Assembly (NCBI RefSeq): GCF_000002075.1
Contig: NW_004797431.1
Coordinates: 558,917-622,916 of the forward strand
Length of the DNA stretch: 64,000 nt
Origin: Aplysia californica
Taxonomy: Eukaryota; Mollusca; Gastropoda; Aplysiida; Aplysiidae
Direction of reading: 5' to 3'
The notes beneath the pieces are model-generated. The model was given only the letters and a program-made list of their open reading frames with translations, was not told the origin of the DNA and searched no databases. Of this stretch, positions 11,182-23,100 are shown piece after piece. Made by a program: the position numbers and the translations under genes. Within the stretch, counting starts at the first letter, position 1; every line of letters begins with the position of its first letter.

Positions 11182-11875
11182 TTGTTCCCCTGGTCAAGTA
11201 AAATTAGCAAGAAAAGTTTATTTCATTGTTCATCCTATTAGCATGAAACTTTCTGGAAACCTTCACCGCATGCAAACAAAGTTTCACACAGAAGAAAATT
11301 AGAAAGACTTTTTAAATACGGTACTTAATAAATTCCAACAGATTGTGTAAGCTAAATTAGTTTACAACTACACACGTCAGTAAAATTACAAAAACAGATT
11401 CTTTGAAACATATTTCAAAATTATACAATGAGAGTTACTATAAACAGAGGCAGTCATTTACTCTAACCAGGTTGGGAAAAGTTGGTCAAAAAATAGTTTT
11501 TAAGCCTTATGAATATATTTCATGTCTATTTTCAAGATGGCCCTAGTTTCCAAAGCAACCATAGCAAGCAGGCATACACCATGGGGTTAATGTAAAGATT
11601 TCACAATATTTTAATCATATATGTATCTCAGGTTATTGATTTAGAAAACAGGTCTCAAAAGTTGTCCATGTCCTTAACAGAAGACATCATAAAAACCCTG
11701 TTATACTGCCAATCTCACTATTCCGCCAACTTCATGCTCATTCCAAGGATGGCAGTATAACTGTGTTTGACAATAATGATAATGCAATCTGTTAAAATTT
11801 GTTAACACCAAATGGCCGCTTCTTCAAAGTGTTTTCCTGAAAACAGATTTCACATCAAACAATAACCACTCCTTG

Positions 11876-13462
11876 TGCTGTTGTTGTGGTTGTTGTTGTT
11901 ATCGATCCAGCAACAGCTGGGCTCTTGCCCTTCTGTCCACTGCCATGTAGTGATAAGTGCAGGTTTGCTGCAGTAGCTGTAATGTTACGTAGAGTGTGTT
12001 GATAGTGTTAGGTCTCGGAGGGAAAAATGTAGCTCTGAAGTTATTTAGGGCTGTACAGACAAAAAGGCGATGATCCACAGTCTCATGCATAGTCACACAA
12101 ATACAAAGGACACATTGGGGGAAGTTCTGGTTTTATTCTATTCAAGTAAAAGTTCAGCAGTATATGTTCTGTTTGTAGGCGGAAGATCGACAGTGTTTCT
12201 TTCTCTGTAGGTGGTTGGTATTTTTGTTTTGTTGTGGTCACACGTTTGAAAACTGCTCTACCTGTCTTTCCCAAGGCCATCTGTTCATTCACTCTTGTTT
12301 GCTGTTGCTTTTAATGATTGTTTTGCAGTGTTGTATGAGGTTGGAGTGTTGAGCTGTTACTGTCAAGATCCCCTTTTGGCGAGTGTATCAGCTCTGTCAT
12401 TTCCAGGTATGTTTGAATTTCTGGGAATCCACTGCATCACCAGGTTGAAGCCACAGGATGTTATCAGGTGATGTGAGCCAAAGAGTATATGTGTCAAGTC
12501 TTCGTTTAGATGGTGGTCATTTTCTATCGCTTGCAAGACTAATAGAGAGTCAGTGAAAATCACATTACTCAGTGTTTTGTTTGGATAAATGTCAAAAACT
12601 GTGCGGAGATGGTATGGTGCTGTTTCAAAAGCCATCATTTCTGCATCGTAGTTGTTGCATTTTTCTCCACAGGCTGCAGAGATCTCATTGGAACTTCCAT
12701 CTGGGTACTGTATGAGTATTCCATATCCGGCTTTGGTTGAGCCTTTGAAGGCTGAGCTGTCTGTATAGACGTGCATCCAGTGATCTGAACAGCTGTCGAT
12801 TGTTTGATGTGATACAAGCATCAGCGTCACTGGGTCTGAAAATTTTGTGCTATTGTCTCTGAGAGATGTTGTTATGATTGGTTTGCCCAAAGAAATGTGG
12901 GGAGGAATGTTTTGGTAGACTCTTTTCGTTTCTCTTCTGTTTTGTGATAGATGGTGACTCTCCATTACTTCTGTGATGTGATGCATGATTGATAAAAAAA
13001 AATTTTTGAAGTCGTTTCTTTGGTTTCCATATTTTTACTAATTTCCTGTTTGGGTGGTTGGGGCAAATTCTTTTGGTTCTTTCGAGCTCAAAAACTGCTT
13101 GATCTCTGCAAATTCCCAGGGGTTCAACATTTGTAAGAATTTCACACGGGGCAGTAGTTGAGTAGGTGTAGATCTTGAGCCACCGTTTATGAAACGAAGG
13201 GCATTATTTTGGACTTTGTCAAGGGTATTGCAAGTAGTTGTACTGCACATAGTGAGTAGGCTATTGCTGTATTCCAGGAAAGATTGGACATAACCAAGGT
13301 ATGGAGCTCTCAAAGTTTGTTTGTCTGATCCCCATGAATTGCTTTCAAGTTTCTTTAAAAGTTGGAGCCTTCTTTTCGCCTTGTTCTTTATGCTGTCCAC
13401 TTGGCTTTTCATGGTCAGACTTTGGTCAAGCTTGACTCCTAGGTATGTTGGTTGTTTTTCTT
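11876..13462 (-). mobile_element. 5'-truncated RNase H-bearing LINE in coilin intron 5
   Basis: Read on the minus strand it enters inside the RT connection region (KQPTYLGVKLDQSLTMKS). It passes through a thumb-like segment and an RNase H domain. Near the end it has a histidine/cysteine motif (ETVDHRLFVC) and an AAC-repeat tail at 11876-11900. The upstream RT, endonuclease and ORF1 are missing, the usual result of incomplete target-primed reverse transcription. RNase H places it in the I/jockey-like superfamily, not RTE or CR1. It differs from the LINE in the duplication. Confidence 0.8.
12363..12986 (-). pseudogene. RNase H domain of the truncated LINE
   Basis: The open segment contains MHVYTDSSAFKGSTKAGYG, then NNYDAEMMAFETA, FTDSLLVLQAI, and WIPRNSNIPGNDRADTLAK. 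These are the D-E-D-D catalytic blocks and closing motif of LINE-type RNase H. The domain alone looks intact. The element around it is truncated and frame-broken: the 13038-13412 connection segment and the 11899-12292 C-terminal segments are in other frames. In a whole element this domain would degrade the RNA strand after first-strand synthesis. Confidence 0.8.
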
Positions 13463-13784
13463 AAAATACAAAATGAGAAGAAAAAAAAATCTTTTCCCTC
13501 TTGAATTTGAACATCAACTTCAGAGCTAAAATTGGTTCATAATGTCAGAGCAGTGATTAACAGAAAAGAAATCATCATTTTGTGTATAGTCGGGCACAGA
13601 TAACACAAACACTTAAATTAAAAAATCATAGAAAGCTCATACAATTTGCTATTCCCTACTTATTGTCTTTAATTTCTCCTCATCGATTGACCCAAATTGT
13701 GTATGTGTTGAACACATTTGTCAATCCTTGAGATGTTTGAGATATCCCTGCCCAACGGTGTGCATTCAAGTATTTCCAACTCAC

Positions 13785-13851
13785 CTTCTTGTCGGTCAAT
13801 TTCAATTTCAATGTTGTCATTCAGACAATCATACAGGATTACTCTGCCAAT
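13785..13851 (-). CDS. COIL: Coilin exon 5 (Tudor-like domain)
   Basis: Acceptor CCTTCACAG and donor GAAG|GTGAGT on the minus strand enclose 67 bases that enter in phase 0 and leave one base over. The translation is IGRVILYDCLNDNIEIEI followed by DRQE. It aligns with human coilin EGRILSHNPETQQVDIEIL in the Tudor-like domain. It follows exon 4 and precedes exon 6 with matching phases. The two flanking introns hold the truncated LINE (left) and a Harbinger fragment (right). Confidence 0.75.
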
Positions 13852-15277
13852 CTGTGAAGGTACATCAGAACGTACATCATTAAATTTAAAAGAAAATCCC
13901 CCCCGTCCCCCCTACCATAAATTCTAGTACAGCCAGTTCATTAAATTAAGAAAGTAAGACATAGACAAGGAAAAAGTTAAATTTCAGGTAAACAGCCAAC
14001 TGTGTCGCACAACTCTGCTCTTGCATGCAGCAAAATAAGACACATTTTAACTCCGGCGGCGGGGAGAAAACAAATTAACCTTTAGATAATTCTTCATCTA
14101 ATGAAAGAACTTCCCATAAAAAAATCTCTTTTCGGCAATTACTGAAAACTAATATGTGACCCGGCCGGTCAACATCAGTCATATGAAGGAAATTTCAAAA
14201 CTGAGTTAACATTATTTTTTTTAATTATCAGCTTTTCCCTACATTCTAACAAAACAATGAAGTAAATATGACATTATTTAAAAAGAAATGAAAAACACAG
14301 AACTTTTAATGGTATGAGGTGAGAAAGCATGAAAAGGAGAAAATGACTTCCGAAGCTGAGCAACATGTTTCCATAGCAACGGGGGTCTTAGAATTGAGAT
14401 AGAGACTTGGAATTTAGCAGTTATCTTGGCTACGCCACTACAAGGTAGCACACAGAAGTACAAAACTATTCATTTTCAGAGAAAAAAATTATGGACAAAA
14501 CCAAATTTTTACGGGGAATGGACTTCATGTCAGAAGCAACAAAATGTTAGCATATGATTATACTAGGAACCAGATACTAAATTTTCAAAGTAGCTGTATG
14601 TCAAATTCATCTGTTTCATATGAAAGGCCTATAGCCCGCCATTCACTACACACTTCAAAAGGGTGCGCTCGTCTTCAGATGGTATCAAGACCAACTGAGT
14701 TCGATCTCAAAACCAAAACCTGGACTGCTCAGTAAAATATCTTAACAAACCGTGAAATCGCTTGAATTCAGAACGAGCCTGAAAATTATCTGTCGGATCG
14801 GAGATCAGGGTACTCAACGATAAAAATATATTGGTGCCAAAGTCAAAATTTTGCAAATCTGACTTCAGAATCTTTACAAGCGTCAAATTCTAGTGGGATT
14901 AGATACGAAACTGCTATCAAACGTTTGATGCTGTAAGGTAAATAAATTATTCTTTGGGTGAGCCAACTAGTTGTATTTTTCAAAGACAGCATGCTGAGCA
15001 AAAATCAACGTACACGAGGGTACTTTTTGTTGATTTTTCCTCAGCATTCAATACAATTTCATATTGCCATTTAAAAACAATTGAGTCAATTGTTGTCAGT
15101 ATATCGCAGAATCGTCCCCGGAACTTTTGACAGGCAGACCACGATATGTTAATATGAACAACACAAAATCTGACACAATTCTGCAGGAATAGACAGATAT
15201 ATATAAATTCATTTGTACCAACTGCAATGAGGTTACTGAACACACAGTGCTACAAATAAAACATAGAGAGGTAGATA

Positions 15278-15340
15278 GATAGAGAGAGAGAAAGAGAGAG
15301 AGACAGAGAGAGAGACAGAGAGACAGAGAGAGAGAGCGTG
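15278..15340. repeat. GA/CAGA purine microsatellite
   Basis: Run of GA units with interspersed CAGA. Low complexity, intronic in coilin. Confidence 0.85.
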
Positions 15341-15354
15341 AGACATGTATTTTT

Positions 15355-15720
15355 CTAAATATCCTGTCTTGTTGTGCGTATGTGTGAGTGCACCACATCC
15401 ACTGTGATCGCAAGAGACTGGTAAATTGCTCTGCAGATTTCTGGAATTATTCCGCCAAAAGCTCGTGGTGAAATACACGTACTGAACTTCAGATCTTCAT
15501 ATGTTCTGCCAGTCGCCAGATACTTTTTGTGGGGTGATATTGCCTGTCGCATTTTCGTGTTCTGTTTTTCTATAAGGGGACCCACTATCAAAATAAATTG
15601 ATGATATGTGTCCTCGTCCATACATAAATAATTTGTGTAATCCACAGAGTACAATGTCAATTCCTTTAGGTGCGTGTGGGTGAATTTCTCCCGCCGAAGA
15701 AGCCATTGTTAGCACCATAA
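15355..15720 (-). pseudogene. PIF/Harbinger transposase fragment
   Basis: A minus-strand segment reads MDEDTYHQFILIVGPLIE, then MRQAISPHKKYLATGRTYED and FGGIIPEICRAIYQ. This is the characteristic N-terminal part of HARBI1-like transposases (the block around LRFLATGESYKSL and VPEVCQAI in the family). A second frame at 15497-15718 (MASSAGEIHPHAPKG) overlaps it, so a frame break lies near 15500-15600. The catalytic DDE part and the terminal inverted repeats were not found. It is a decayed remnant in coilin intron 4, transcribed antisense to nothing obvious. Confidence 0.65.
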
Positions 15721-15849
15721 TTTTTTTTGCCTTTTTTTCTTCAGAGAAATACTTAAAACTATTCAGGCTGCAGCAACTTCATTTTGGGTAGGAGCCATTT
15801 TGATAATCTGCTGGCCTGTGTAGTGTGAGGGCACAAATGAGATCGCTCA

Positions 15850-15990
15850 CTGATCCGATCGTCAGTTCATCTTGAGACCATCTTGAGACCATCTTGAGAT
15901 CATCTCAAGACTATCTCAAGATCATCTTGAGATCATCTCAACTTGAGATCATCTCAAGATCATCTTGAGATCGGGAATTGCGTAGTGAGT
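15850..15990. repeat. Self-complementary TCTTGAGATCATCTCAAGA array
   Basis: About 105 bases (15868-15972) are built from alternating ATCTTGAGA and TCATCTCAAG blocks, so each block is the complement of its neighbour. The flanks are loosely inverted as well (GCTCACTGATCCGATC on the left against GATCGGGAATTGCG-TAGTGAGTGG on the right). This suggests a MITE with a tandem palindromic core. No coding content. Confidence 0.75.
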
Positions 15991-16219
15991 GGCAGGCTTG
16001 AGTCTCCCGATAATTTTGGCACCATACTTTTACCTCTCATCAATTTTTACGAGAAAGGCAGCCTTTTCAATTTAATATAATAATCAAATATTGCTGAAGT
16101 CACAAACTGACTGCAACCCCATGTTGAACAGACAATAAAGAGTACCAAGAGCACCAAACATCTCTACATTAACAGAGTACAAAATGCCAAAAATATACCA
16201 CGGGCAACCATGCTCAAAG

Positions 16220-16307
16220 TTGTATAGTTCTCCGCCAATGAAAAGACGGTATTTAATCATCAATTGTATAGTTCTCCGCCAATGAAAAGACGGTATTTAA
16301 CCATCAA
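16220..16307 (+). repeat. Two 44-bp direct repeats
   Basis: Units 16220-16263 and 16264-16307 both read TTGTATAGTTCTCCGCCAAT and continue through AAAAGACGG and TATTTAA. They differ at one base seen by eye. They sit about 100 bases before the large duplication. Confidence 0.9.
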
Positions 16308-16619
16308 TTTATCAAGAAAGCATTCGAATGCATGGGTGTCAATTTTGAACCGGCCGACTTCGCATTCCGACCTCAAGGGGCTTCCCTTTCCACGGCGATT
16401 CTCCAGCTCCAAATACTCGGATACAAATAACTTTCACTATGGTAACGAAGAAAATCTGAACTTTTTCAAAGTGCACAGCATTTGGTGTTTTATAGCAAAG
16501 GAGCAAAGAAACAGCCTTCTGAATTAGGCCTACCCCCATTTCACCGAAACCATGCGCTCGGAAGGCTGCAAGTCGGCCTTGTTTACGATAACTAATTATA
16601 CGTTTGCAATAGCACCATA

Positions 16620-16722
16620 AACACATGAGAGCACGCACACACACATGCGCACACACCCACACAGATACACGTTCACACACACATACAAAAACACATCAAC
16701 ACACATACACACACATGCACAT
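16620..16722. repeat. Imperfect CA-rich microsatellite
   Basis: CACACA tracts interrupted by GCA and TACA. Present again in copy 2 at about 26891-26993. Confidence 0.8.
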
Positions 16723-17869
16723 AGACCGCCTCAGTGGCCTCTTGGTAAGGAGTCCGCTTTAAGAGATCTAGAAAAAGGTTAATTAATCTCTTTTAAAAGC
16801 ACTAAAACACAGTAAAAACGAACCTTTAAAGACAAACCAAGAGTAAAACTGAAAGATCAACAGACGATCACAGCAAGGAGGGCACGCCCAAACAGTCACC
16901 TGTTTACGTAAACAAGCTTGACGTGAGCTGGAAGTTACCGTTCTTACCCCGTTTAACCAATCAGAGCCCTCAGTCGTGCATAGTGACAACCGTTTGTTTA
17001 TATTTCAGACCATTCATGTTCGAAAGGGGTTAAAATCTAAAAATAGTTGCGAATGAAGAACGTTGAAACAAAAGTGGCCATGAGGTAATGGTTCTATAAA
17101 TAACCTCACAGTTACACATGAGCAAGGTCCAAATTCCTTTATCGCGTCTCGTCACCCAAGATCACAACAAACCACACACACCCCCAAAATAAATCAAAAT
17201 AAAATATTTATACTCAATTATAGTTGTTTATTTTTATCGTAAATGAAGCAGAATATATTAAACTTTCAATAGATTAAAAAAAACAAAAATTTCATGGAAA
17301 GTCACTTTTTTTGCCTTTGGAGCCTCATAGCTGATAATAGAACACTGCGTCTTACAACTGACATTGCTCGTGGAAGACACATTTGATGTTGAAGTCATAG
17401 TGAAGAAATGTGCTCAAGCCGTTGCCAGCGACTCACCGGCATAGCGGTTCTGACCATGAACTACTGGGAGCGGCTTGCCAGAGACAAGGAGCTAAAGCGA
17501 AGTGCCTAAATGCCGTATTTTATTTTCATCTTATACTAATACCGTGAGAAAGCCTTTTCCTTTAGGCCAACTTTACAACTGCTCTTCAAAAATATTTCCT
17601 AACTCAGCAACTCCTTTCAGAGCACGGCACTTACAATTCATCAGGCTGCAAGCTACTTATCTAAGGTATCACATAAAGGAGAACAGGTACTATAGCCTTG
17701 ATTCGACTATGTCTTAGGTGTCTCAGAGCTGAAATTTACTTTTTTTGACGAACTTTTTTATTTTATTGACTTTCTATGAGGCTTAGAAAACAACTTTATT
17801 CAGTCAATTCAGTATTTGGCTTTCAGCTTTTGGACAGATAAGTTTTTTCCCAGTTATCACAATAAAGCA

Positions 17870-18072
17870 ATTTTAGTTTTAGTTTTTAGTTTTAGTAAGT
17901 GTTTTATGGCGCTCACAACTGCATAAGGTCATATGAGCGCCAGGAGATTAGAGGTGTTACAAAAGAGTAACAAACATAAAAAAGAAGAAAGGGAGATAAG
18001 GACGACAGATGTTTGATTGATAGGAAAGAAGACGCAAACCACACCAGAGCACCCGCCAACCACCCACAAAGT
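17870..18072 (+). repeat. GGCGCTC-family interspersed repeat, most complete copy
   Basis: Begins TTTTAGTTTTAGTAAGTG. It has the inverted pair TGGCGCTC...GAGCGCCA around CAACTGCATAAGGTCATAT, then GGTGTTACAAAAGAGTAACA, GGGAGATAAGGACGACAGA, CACACCAGAGCACCCGCC and AACCACCCA. The duplication carries it again at 28142-28344. It sits just downstream of coilin exon 4. Confidence 0.75.
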
Positions 18073-18221
18073 AATTTTAAACGGGGAAAAAAAATGTAAA
18101 CAACATCAGGTTTATTGAGTGGTGCATTAACCTACAAATCATATGAAATGAACAGAGATACATCATGCTGTTTGGCTGTGATTTTCCCACCTACTGCATG
18201 TGGCTTTAAAACAATGCTTAC

Positions 18222-18269
18222 CTTGAAGCTGGACAGACTAGGTGTGTAATCTTCACCAAGTTCCATGAC
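18222..18269 (-). CDS. COIL: Coilin exon 4 (copy 1)
   Basis: A 48-base exon, phase 0 at both ends, with acceptor CCTGAATAG and donor AAG|GTAAGC on the minus strand. It reads VMELGEDYTPSLSSFK, matching human coilin LLELTSSYSPDVSDYK at the start of the Tudor-like domain. The same exon with the same splice signals occurs in copy 2 at 28494-28541. Which copy is used, or whether both are real, depends on the status of the duplication. Confidence 0.72.
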
Positions 18270-18795
18270 CTATTCAGGACAAACAAAGAGTAAATTATAA
18301 ACCAACTAGATCTAAACAAAATAAATAGTCGGGCACAGATAACATGAGCACAGAAAACTCGAAATCACGGATGGCTCATACAATTTGATATTCCCCGACT
18401 GATATTTTAATTTTTCCGTTATATCCATATATACCCAAATTGTGACTGTGTCGAACACATTTGTCAATCCCCAACATGTTTTAGTTATCTATGCCCAACT
18501 AAACTCCCATCTGTCAAATATACACCACATAAGACATGAATGCTATGATCACAATTAAATCTTAAATGTGTAAGACATTTACATACTGTCATCTTACTCT
18601 TCAAGAAGTCTTATCTCTGGTTCAATTTTGTTTCTGCATTTATAGTAGCACATGAAAGCATGAAATCAGCTAGATTCTATGCCCACTCATGTACACATGG
18701 AGTCTGTAGACAAAAGAGTCACAAAGAACAAAAACAACTTCCTACAGAGATTTTTATTATAACAATAATAATAAAAATGATTTTTAAAAATGTTT

Positions 18796-18870
18796 AAGAA
18801 TAATAATAATAATAATAAAGACCACTTCAGTAGCACCTACTCCCTTGTGACTCTAGGCACTTCACAATAA
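18796..18870 (-). repeat. Retroposon 3'-tail-like fragment with ATT repeats
   Basis: On the minus strand it reads AGTGCCTAGAGTCACAAGG, then GGTGCTACTG, and ends in an ATT repeat. This is the tail form seen on several LINE- and SINE-derived pieces here (compare 19886-19964). Short and 5'-truncated. Confidence 0.4.
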
Positions 18871-18909
18871 AACTTTTTAAAAAGAAGAAAAAAAATATTT
18901 GTGAGGCAG

Positions 18910-19311
18910 CATGATGAAATCAGGCTCTTGTCAAAATAATGAAATCAAAGAAACCAGCATTCTCCCTCCTGCTCTTTTGGCAATTTTCATCAAATTTTTG
19001 GCCTTTGAAAAACACATCTCTGTGTGGATTTTACTGAAAAATGTTGAATAAATACATGCAAAATGTTATTTTGCCGTTTCCAAGGACTCTCAAGCTTTGG
19101 AAGTCACGTAACTTTGGCAGCCATTTTCTCACTAACTTTGGCTCTGAAACCTTGCAACCCCCACTTCCTTTAATTGCATCCATTTCTATTTAGGATAGAC
19201 GAGTATTTTTTTTTTCAACGGAAAAACAAGACAAATGAACAGGCTATAAGATTATACCAATAAATTCATATATGCCCAAAAACTGACGAGGGCCTGATTC
19301 ACCGCGTCATG
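18910..19311. mobile_element. MITE-like element, about 400 bp, family also in ZSWIM8
   Basis: Starts CATGATGAAATCAGGCTCTT and ends with its imperfect reverse complement (GAGGGCCTGATTCACCGCGTCATG). The interior shares many blocks with 61291-61698, such as AATCAAAGAAACCAGCATT, CTGTGTGGATTTTAC and GAACAGGCTATAAGATTAT. The copy within the duplication is at 29182-29583. No open frame. A right-end-only relative lies at 41570-41600. Confidence 0.7.
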
Positions 19312-19548
19312 TCACATAAAAAAAATTATACAGCTTGCACCATGACACATTTTGTGCATACTGGCCCATTCAATGTATAACAACCCTTTCATGCACCGGT
19401 AATTTGACAGAAGAACATAAATAATCGAAAAGACTATCACTGAGGTTGCTGATCAAACTTAGAAGAAGAATCAACTAGTTAGTTTGTAAAATAGTGTAGG
19501 GTTTTGTACATAATCGTACAATTTTTACTCAAAATTCAATGTTTTTTG

Positions 19549-19732
19549 TTTTGTTTTAGTAAGAGTTTTACTGCACTTGCAACTGGTTTATATAAAGTGC
19601 AGAAGATTTGGTATCACTAGAGTGTAATATACAAAGAAAAGAAGGAGGAGAGATAAGGATAATAGAGATAAAACATATTTAATAGGAAAGAAGGAGCAAA
19701 TCACACCTGAGTACCTGCCAACCACCCATTCA
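19549..19732 (+). repeat. GGCGCTC-family interspersed repeat, diverged copy
   Basis: Contains TTTTAGTAAGAGTTTTAC, TGCACTTGCAACTGG, GGAGGAGAGATAAGGA, AATAGGAAAGAAGGAGCAAA and CTGCCAACCACCCA in family order. The front hairpin is degraded. The partner in copy 2 is at 29820-30003. Confidence 0.6.
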
Positions 19733-19834
19733 AAGTCTAAAAAAAGAGCCTAACATGTCAACAGGTCCAATAAAATATAATGGTTATCTTGTTCCATGGA
19801 AACGGCAAGAGAAACAAACAGAAACAAAAGTAGT

Positions 19835-19990
19835 AGTAGTAGTACAGGGTTTTACGGCGCTCGCAACTGCATAAGGTCATATGAGTTTAATATAGTGTAA
19901 AGCGCATAGAGCCTGCTGTTGAGCGGGGATATGCGCTATACAAATGCTATTTATTATTATTATTATATGAGCGCGCGAAACACAAGTTGG
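19835..19990 (+). repeat. GGCGCTC-family front end split by a nested retroposon tail
   Basis: The front (GGGTTTTACGGCGCTCGCAA, CTGCATAAGGTCATATGAG) stops at 19885 and resumes as ATATGAGCGCGCG at 19965. The 79 bases between (19886-19964) read TTTAATATAGTGTAAAGCGC and end in TTATTATTATTAT. The 7 bases ATATGAG occur on both sides, a clean target-site duplication. Copy 2 has the same nest at 30154-30246. Confidence 0.75.
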
Positions 19991-20137
19991 TAGCATTCGC
20001 AACAGTTCACTGCACGGTTGGTCGACAATTAGACTTTAAAATGCTAAAATACTAAATTTCAGTGTAAATATATTTGCGATTTAAAACAACTCTTATAAAT
20101 AACAATTTTAAAAAATTTTAAACTATATTGTTTCACT

Positions 20138-23100
20138 TTACAATTTGCCATAAAGGCCAATGGCCTTCATAAAATTAAAAATTCTGCTGGGACCACAGAC
20201 GGAAAAAATGTCTTGCAATTTCTTGCATTTATAATATTTCCTTCGGATCTCTCCAAAGTCTAGACATTCGTTTAAGATGTGTCTAACGGTAAAATCTGTG
20301 TCGCATCCGACACAGAACGGCTTCTCATCTCCCTGTAGGAGGTATTTGTGGGTCAGGGCCGTGTGTCCGATGCGCAATCAAGTAAAAATGACTTCGTCTC
20401 TTCTGGGGAGGTCTGAAGGATTTCGCTGTTTCAATTTGGGTTTATTGTTTTTTTGTTTTTCCCAGTGGCTCTCCCACAGACTGGAGGTGTACTTTTTGAC
20501 TTTATTTTTAAAGTCAGTCTGTGAGAAAGTGTTTGTCATTGATCCCAGCAGAAGGGATGAAGCTTTCTTCGCCAGGTCGTCTACCTGCTCGTTTCCTCAG
20601 ATGCCCACATGGCTAGGTATCCATGCGAACATGATGTTTTTTCCGTCTCTGATAGTGTGTGAATTTTCTGTTGTAGCCTATTTTTGGGTGTAAGAGTTGT
20701 AGTTTGTGAGTGAGGTGATGCAAGACAGAGAGTCAGAAAGGATTAGGAAAGATTTGTTTGGAGAATTTTCTACGGAGTCCAGTGCCATGTCAATGGCAGT
20801 GGCCTCCGCAGAGAAAATGGAGGCTTCAGGATGGAGTCTCCTCTGGTGTGTACTGTTGGGAGATAGGGCTGGTCTTTTTTGGAGCCATCTGTGAAGATGA
20901 GCTCCGCACCGGGGTATTCATCTATTAGTTTTTTGTATTCTGCTTTAATCTGCTTTAAAAGTTTTGGTGTTTGTGCTTTCTTTGTTGTGTGTGGTCAGCT
21001 TTTGCCTTCTTTTGCCTTGGTGAGGTGCCACGGAGGGAGGTCGGGGAAAAGAAATTGTTGGATGTCTTGTTTGGAAAAGTGTAAGTTTTTGAGGTCCTCA
21101 AGGATTCTGAGGCCGAAGGGTTTGATGAGTTTTTCGTTGTTTTGGAATCTGTTTATGGTTTCAGGGTTTGTTTTAAAAAAGCAGTTGTGCGCTGGATTTT
21201 CCGGTGTTGAGCTCTGTTTAATTGCGTATTGTAGTGAGAGTTGTGTGCGTCTGAGTGAGAGTGGTGGTATGTTGGCCTCGGCCTGGAGGCTCTCCACCGG
21301 AGAAGTGCGGAAAGCCCCCACAGCGAGGCGGAGTCCTTGGTTTCGTACTGGGTCTAGCATTTTTAAGATGTGTGGTTTTGCCGATCCATAGACTTGACAG
21401 CCGTAGTCAAGCCTGGACCGGACAAGGGAGATGTACAAGTGGAGAAGGTGTTTTGAGTCCCCGTCCCACTCCAGATGCGATAGAATTTTCAAAGCGTTTA
21501 GCGCTTTCTGGCACCTCACACGAAGGTCTTTGATGTGTGGTATGAATGTGAGTTTTTAGTCGAAAATGACGCAGAGGAAACGAGCTTGGTCCTGGACGGG
21601 AATCCTTTCCCCGTATAGTGTCAAATCCGGCTGCAGCATTACTGTTTGCCCACTTTTCGAGTTTGTCTTTCCTTAGATCTTCAAAGAGGATTTTTCGAAC
21701 AGCAGCATATCAAAAAGTCGTCAACGTATAACGAGCTGTCTATGCTGTTTTGGAGGGGTTTTACTATGGAATTTATTTTAATTTCGAATAGGAGAGGAGA
21801 AAGGATGCTCCCCTGGGGGACTCCCTCCTGTTGGTGGGGGTCTGAAAGGGAGGACCCGACACGAACATGGAAGGAACGGTTCTTCAGGAAGTTGCCAATG
21901 AAGGCAGGGAGGTGACCGCGTATGCCGAGTGCGTGCAGGTCTCGAAGAATGCCGTACTTCCAGGTTGTGTTGAAGGCTTTTTCTAGGTCGAAAAAGATGG
22001 CCACCATGTGGCCTCCTTCAGCAAACGTCTCGCCTATAAAGGTCTCCAGGCGGACCAGGTGATCAAGAGTGGATCGAGTTTTCCTGAATCCGCACTGGAG
22101 ACCGCTCAGCGAGCCCGTCGTTTCCAGAAACCACATGAGTCGCCTGAGGATCATTTTTTCAATGAGTTTGCAGAGACAGCTCATTAGTGCTATTGGTCTG
22201 TAATTGGATGGGTGTGTGTGGTCCTTGTTTGGCTTGGGTATTGGAATGACAGTGGCGAGACGCCAAGACTCCGGAAAGGAGTGCGACCGCCACATGTTGT
22301 TGTATATGTTTAGTAGGAGTGTGAGTGTTTCTGAGGGTAAGTGTCTAATGATCTGGTTGTGGATGTCATCCGGTCTCGGGGCTGTATTGCCCAGGTCCGA
22401 GATGCACAATATTAGTTCGTCTATTGTGAAGTCTGCATTGTAGGTTTCAGTGTTGTTTGAGAGGAAGTTTAGGTGTTGTTTTTCTCTGTTAGTGTTAGTT
22501 TTGATGTTTTGAAAAGTGGTGTTGTAGTTTGCTTGGGATGAGTTTTTGGCGAGAGATGTAGCAATTGTGTTTGCGATGTCTACTTGTGTTTCAGCTGTGG
22601 TTCCATCCGGCCTCTGGACGTGCCAAATGGTGTCTGTGCTTCTACCCAAGAATTTTTTAGCAATTTTGAAAACTTGATTGAGTGGTGTCTGGCTGTTGAT
22701 TTTTTAGATGTATTTTTTGAATGATTGTCTTTTACTCTCCCTGAGGCATCTACGTGCCACAGCTCGAGCCTTTAAATTGTTTATCTTGTTTTCTGTGGTG
22801 GTGTTGTTGACGTTTTTTTCGATACGCTGCCTTCTTTTTCTTTACTGCATCCTCACATTCCCAAGAGAACCAGATATTGTTCCTCTGGGGTTTTGTTTTT
22901 GTTTTTGGTATGTGTTTTTGGCATATTTCTAAAAGCTTTTCGTGGAATTTATTGTAGTTGAGGTCGAAAGTGGGGTTCAGAATCTGGGAACATTGATTGG
23001 CAAACCCGTTCCAGTCTGCTTTTTTTTAAGTTGAAGCGTTTGGGACCGGGTCGTTTTGGAGGCTATTGTTTTTTAGAAGAATTGGGAAATGGTCCGTACG

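Noticed and set aside
20277-21391. Plus-strand open frames at 20277-20693 and 20879-21391 and their partners in the second copy
   Set aside because: They are antisense to the LINE RNase H and RT C-terminal region, which is the recognisable coding strand.
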